Shown one piece after another: positions 57,351 through 60,417 of a stretch of 60,417 nucleotides of DNA (within the stretch, counting starts at the first letter, position 1; every line of letters begins with the position of its first letter). Both the position numbers and the translations under genes were made by a program. The notes under the pieces are model-generated. The model did not search any database. It saw only the letters and a list, made by a program, of their open reading frames with translations, and was not told where the DNA came from. The DNA is from F1-120-MAGs118 sp013360535 (lineage in GTDB: Bacteria; Planctomycetota; UBA1135; GCA-002686595), in NCBI GenBank assembly GCA_026647215.1, contig JAPKHC010000046.1, forward strand, positions 1 to 60,417. The letters run 5' to 3'.

Positions 57351-59879
57351 TCAATCGTCCTTGGGCGGCTCGATCCGGTCCTCGGGCTTGAGCCGGCACT
57401 CAGCCAACGCGCCCGCCACGACCGTTGCGGAGCGGCGGTAGTAACGCTGGATGTGCGGATCGGTCGCCGAACTCGAGAGCACCCGCACGGTCCACTCGGC
57501 CTCGCCGGGCTGGACCCACAGGAACTCGCAGCGCTGGTCGCTCAGCGCGCCGAGGTCCGCGTCGCGCACGGAATCGTCGGGGCGCGCGTCCACGCGGACG
57601 AGCTCGCTTCGCCCCGAGTGACGTCCTTCGAGCTCGACCAGCCGGAAGCGCTCCCCTGGAGGGAGGGTCGGCCACTCGAACGCGAGCCGGCCCACCGAGA
57701 GATCCAGGTCGAGCTTCACCTCGGCGCCGGAGGTCAGCTGAGCGGCCTTCGGCAGTCTCGCGACGGGCATGCCGCTGGGGGCGAGAAACTCGACGCTGCA
57801 CTCGCCGATGGCGGGGATCCACTCTTTCGTCGCTCCGAGGTTCCTCGTGCGGCCGAGGCGCGCGCGCAACGTGGGGTCCACGACCGACACGGCGCAGACA
57901 TCGAGCCCCACCGCAGGCTTGCCATCGATGCGCGCGACGATCGAGATCGAGGCTCCCACGCTGCCAGTCGCGTCGAGCAGCACGTCTTCCGTTTCGTCGG
58001 GCGCCAACTCGAACCGTTGCACAGGGAACCGCGCGAGCACGCCGGGCTTGTTCCCGATGGACACGTGCGCACGCCCCGCGGGCAAGGCCGGAATCCGGAA
58101 GCGTCCTTCGGCATCCGTCTTCGCGAAGCGCGTGACGTCGAACACGCTCGCGCTCACGTCGAGGCCGGCGGCAGAAGTGCCCTGCGGAGTGAGTACTCGT
58201 CCTTGGAGTGTCGCAGCGAGAAGCAGCTCGACCTTCCCGAGATCGAGCGGCATTCCCGCGGCGATCTTCACGGGCTCCATCGAGCGCCGCTCGCCGACCT
58301 TCGTCTTGATCTCGAGCCGATAGTCGCCAGCTTCGAGCGAATCGAAGCGGAATCGACCCTCGGCGTCGCTGCGTGTCTTGCGTCGGGTCTCGTCGATCCA
58401 GAAAGGATCGAACACGCCCTCATGCTCGCTCCAATAGGCCTTGTTCTCGTCCATCAGCGGCCCTTCAAAGAGCTCCTCGAGCGTCGTCTCGCGCAGGATC
58501 ACATCCGCACCTTCGACGAGCTTCCCGCTGACGAAGACCTGCCCCGTGATGCTTCCACCCCTCGACAACCGCACGATGCAACGCCGTGTGGCCGCCGAGT
58601 CATGAAGGATCTCGCCGCGCGCGGGGGCGTAGCCGCTCGCCACGATGAGGTAGGTGTGCCTCCGCGGGTCGGCCTCGCACTCGAACTCGCCGTGGGGGTG
58701 GAGTTCGCGACGGAACGTCGGCTCGCCGCCCTTGCGTGAGGACGTGCCGATCTGCTTCCACTCGAGGGTCAGCGCGAACTCGGGAACGGGTGCCGATGTC
58801 GCGGCGTCCAGCACAACGAAGCGCGTGAGCACGGCGCGATCGAGCACGAGGCGCACGTCCGTCGAACCTTGCTCCCAGTACCCCCGCAGCTCGCCATAGA
58901 CCTCGGCCAGGCCTCCCTTCTCGACCTGGAGCCCCTCGACGAGGTCGCGCCGCTCCAACGCATCCGAAAACGAGTCGAGCTGCGCGAAGCCCTCGGCCTC
59001 GACGTCGAATCGGTGGGGTTCATTCTGAAGGAGGTGAACCACGAAGCGCCCGTCCGCATCGGTCAGCGCTCCGGCGCCCGGTCCGCCATGTTTCGGCCGG
59101 CCAAACACACGTGCTTCCGCCACGCCGACACCGTTCTTGTCGACGACGATCCCGGAGATCGTCATGGCGTGGAACAACATGAACTCGACGCCTTCCGTGG
59201 TCTTGTCGGCGACGACGTCCTTGTCGCGAAGCTTGGCGCCCCGAAAGCCATCGGCGAGCGCCTCCAGCATGTAGGTGCCAGCGGGAACGTGAGCCAGCTC
59301 GAACTCGCCGCGAGCGTTCGAACGTGTCTGACGTTCCATGCCTCTGGGGAGCTTGCCCGCAAGCCGCACCAGAGCGCCCGAGATCGGCTGGTCTCGCTCG
59401 TCGATGACGCGACCCGTGAGCGCGCCGGCGGGCCCGAGCGTGAGCGTGCGAAGGTCGTTGTCGCCGCTCTTGAGCCGCGGCTCGCCACGACCCCCGGCGG
59501 GGCCAACGCCGAGCGTCGCGAGGTCGAGATGAGGCCCCGCACGAACCGTGAGCACGACGCCATCGCTCGTAGGCGTCGGAACGGTGAAGTCGAACTTGCC
59601 CGTGTCGTCGCTCGAGGTCTCGAAGGACTCGCGCGGCTCGCCGGGGCGCCACGGGAGCTCGAGCGCACGCAGCTCGACCTTCGCGCCGCGCACGGCGGCG
59701 CCCTTCGAATCGACGATGCGGCCGAACACGCGCGACTGCGGCGTTTCGTCGACGGGGCGGCGCTCCTGGGCTCGCGCGCGCGGGGCGACGGCGGCGATCG
59801 CGAGGGCGAGCGCGAGCAGCGCGAGGAGGGTGGCGTGGAACTTGAACGGCGGAAACAGGCGGGGGAGGCGTCGTTCCAT
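57351..59879 (-). CDS. Large exported carboxypeptidase-regulatory-like protein, 842 aa
   Basis: ATG 59879 starts with a basic segment and signal peptide (KFHATLLALLALALAIAAVA, cleavage near ARAQ). The mature part is a chain of carboxypeptidase-regulatory-like beta sandwiches of about 80-100 residues. Entry and turn motifs recur: VFGRIVDSKGAAVRGAKVEL then DDTGKFDFTVP, LTGRVIDERDQPISGALVRL then NARGEFELAHVPAGTYMLEA, ISGIVVDKNGVGVAEARVFG, and LQGRVLTPQGTSAAGLDVSA then DAEGRFRIPALPAGRAHV. No protease or enzyme active site is seen. These chains build surface or periplasmic scaffolds. It lies next to hipB but shares no transcript with it that I can recognise. Confidence 0.85.
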   Translation of the reverse strand: MERRLPRLFPPFKFHATLLALLALALAIAAVAPRARAQERRPVDETPQSRVFGRIVDSKGAAVRGAKVELRALELPWRPGEPRESFETSSDDTGKFDFTVPTPTSDGVVLTVRAGPHLDLATLGVGPAGGRGEPRLKSGDNDLRTLTLGPAGALTGRVIDERDQPISGALVRLAGKLPRGMERQTRSNARGEFELAHVPAGTYMLEALADGFRGAKLRDKDVVADKTTEGVEFMLFHAMTISGIVVDKNGVGVAEARVFGRPKHGGPGAGALTDADGRFVVHLLQNEPHRFDVEAEGFAQLDSFSDALERRDLVEGLQVEKGGLAEVYGELRGYWEQGSTDVRLVLDRAVLTRFVVLDAATSAPVPEFALTLEWKQIGTSSRKGGEPTFRRELHPHGEFECEADPRRHTYLIVASGYAPARGEILHDSAATRRCIVRLSRGGSITGQVFVSGKLVEGADVILRETTLEELFEGPLMDENKAYWSEHEGVFDPFWIDETRRKTRSDAEGRFRFDSLEAGDYRLEIKTKVGERRSMEPVKIAAGMPLDLGKVELLLAATLQGRVLTPQGTSAAGLDVSASVFDVTRFAKTDAEGRFRIPALPAGRAHVSIGNKPGVLARFPVQRFELAPDETEDVLLDATGSVGASISIVARIDGKPAVGLDVCAVSVVDPTLRARLGRTRNLGATKEWIPAIGECSVEFLAPSGMPVARLPKAAQLTSGAEVKLDLDLSVGRLAFEWPTLPPGERFRLVELEGRHSGRSELVRVDARPDDSVRDADLGALSDQRCEFLWVQPGEAEWTVRVLSSSATDPHIQRYYRRSATVVAGALAECRLKPEDRIEPPKDD

Positions 59880-59994
59880 GGGAACCGAGCCCGGGGGTGC
59901 GACGGCCGACGACGGCCGCAGCTCGATCTTCCGGAAAACTCCGGGAACAGGCTGGGCCTCGGAACGTCATCCCCGGTGAGGGGGCCCGGGGAGT

Positions 59995-60417
59995 TCAATC
60001 CGATGCGCGACCCGCGGGGCGGTTCTCCGTGCCCCGCACGCCGCGCAGCGAGTCGCCGAGGCGCACGCGCATCGCCTGCGCGAGGCCGCTCAATTGCGCG
60101 ACGACCGTCGGGTGCTCCGCAGAGACGTCGTGGCGCTCGCCGAGGTCGGTCTCGAGGTCGAAGAGCGAGAGCTCGAGTTGACGCACGGGGTATTTCGCGG
60201 GCCGGCCGCCGGTCGCGCGCTCCATCTCGTCCGTGAAGCGGTAGGAGTGCGGGAAATGCAGCTTCCAACGGCCGTAGCGCACGGCCTGCAGCTCGTTGGA
60301 CTCGTACCAGAAGAAGAACGGGCGCGGCGAGGTGTCGTGCGGACGAGCTTCGAGAGTGGCGGAGATGTCGCAGCCGTCGATGGGGAGTTCGGGCGCGCGG
60401 GCGCCGGTCCAGGCGGC
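59995..60417 (-). CDS. Sulfatase C-terminal part, start outside the window
   Basis: The frame is open at the right edge, so the N-terminal catalytic part with the formylglycine Cys/Ser is not seen. The 140 residues present match the end of planctomycete-type sulfatases: PELPIDGCDISATLE, RPFFFWYESNELQAVRYGRW, KLHFPHSYRF, LSLFDLETDLGERHDVSAEH and a final helix VVAQLSGLAQAMRVRLGDSL. These enzymes remove sulfate from polysaccharides, usually after export. It is divergent from nothing seen here and lies 115 bases beyond the large exported protein's start on the same strand. Confidence 0.85.
   Translation of the reverse strand, partial: AAWTGARAPELPIDGCDISATLEARPHDTSPRPFFFWYESNELQAVRYGRWKLHFPHSYRFTDEMERATGGRPAKYPVRQLELSLFDLETDLGERHDVSAEHPTVVAQLSGLAQAMRVRLGDSLRGVRGTENRPAGRASD

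Overview
This is a very GC-rich window that looks like an assembled contig from an uncultured bacterium. Its main part (about 6.4 kb to the right edge) is most like a member of the Planctomycetota. That placement is inferred from several ECF sigma factors with anti-sigma-like partners, a VWA/YfbK protein next to a sigma factor, secreted proteins with a shared C-terminal module ending in WFRDPP...LEMTYVP-type sequence, CHRD, HEAT and carboxypeptidase-regulatory-like proteins, and a sulfatase end. There is no rRNA to confirm it.

The first 5.5 kb do not belong with the rest. A 5'-open kelch/Ig/Gly-rich secreted protein (1 to about 4795) runs in frame into the C-terminal 225 residues of a proteobacterial-type TatC (to 5471). 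About 75 bases later the sequence switches in mid-codon context into the N-terminal 197 residues of a minus-strand SIR2-family (DUF4020-type) defence protein (5547-6137). I read both switches, near 4.8 kb and 5.55 kb, as assembly chimeras.

6.4-22.5 kb is housekeeping: carB with a small downstream gene; a membrane-anchored coiled-coil protein; a translationally coupled minus-strand run of a class I glutamine amidotransferase-like hydrolase, a two-TM membrane protein and aroB; a DUF4870 membrane protein; class Ia ribonucleotide reductase nrdA-nrdB behind a pair of NrdR-box-like sites 32 bases apart; a 141-base imperfect palindrome after nrdB; a DUF4375/DMP19-like protein; and a LytS/LytTR two-component pair.

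22.8-36.5 kb holds an ECF sigma/VWA pair, a coupled three-gene membrane run ending in a DUF423 protein, a secreted protein, a second ECF operon (sigma, anti-sigma-like, secretin-like), tryptophan 2,3-dioxygenase with a DinB-like protein, a 72-base tandem repeat array made of hairpins, and a HEAT-repeat exported protein.

36.5-44.4 kb is the least explained part. It contains a 24-residue membrane peptide with a strong ribosome binding site, an AAA+ ATPase gene bracketed by 16-base inverted repeats, a WYL regulator, and a four-gene overlapping operon (sigma-like protein, unknown, small exported peptide, large carboxypeptidase-regulatory-like protein). Inside that operon base composition falls from about 80% to about 55% GC and rises again within intact reading frames.

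44.5-60.4 kb has an alpha/beta hydrolase with a low-complexity insertion coupled to a SEC-C protein, a Cys-rich zinc-ribbon protein, a DUF2325-like protein with an apparent frameshift, a UbiD decarboxylase, two more exported proteins, an ECF sigma factor fused to a membrane segment and extracytoplasmic domains, a hipBA module with a readable leaderless-type promoter, a large regulatory-like exported protein and the end of a sulfatase. I saw no rRNA, tRNA, CRISPR array or complete insertion sequence.
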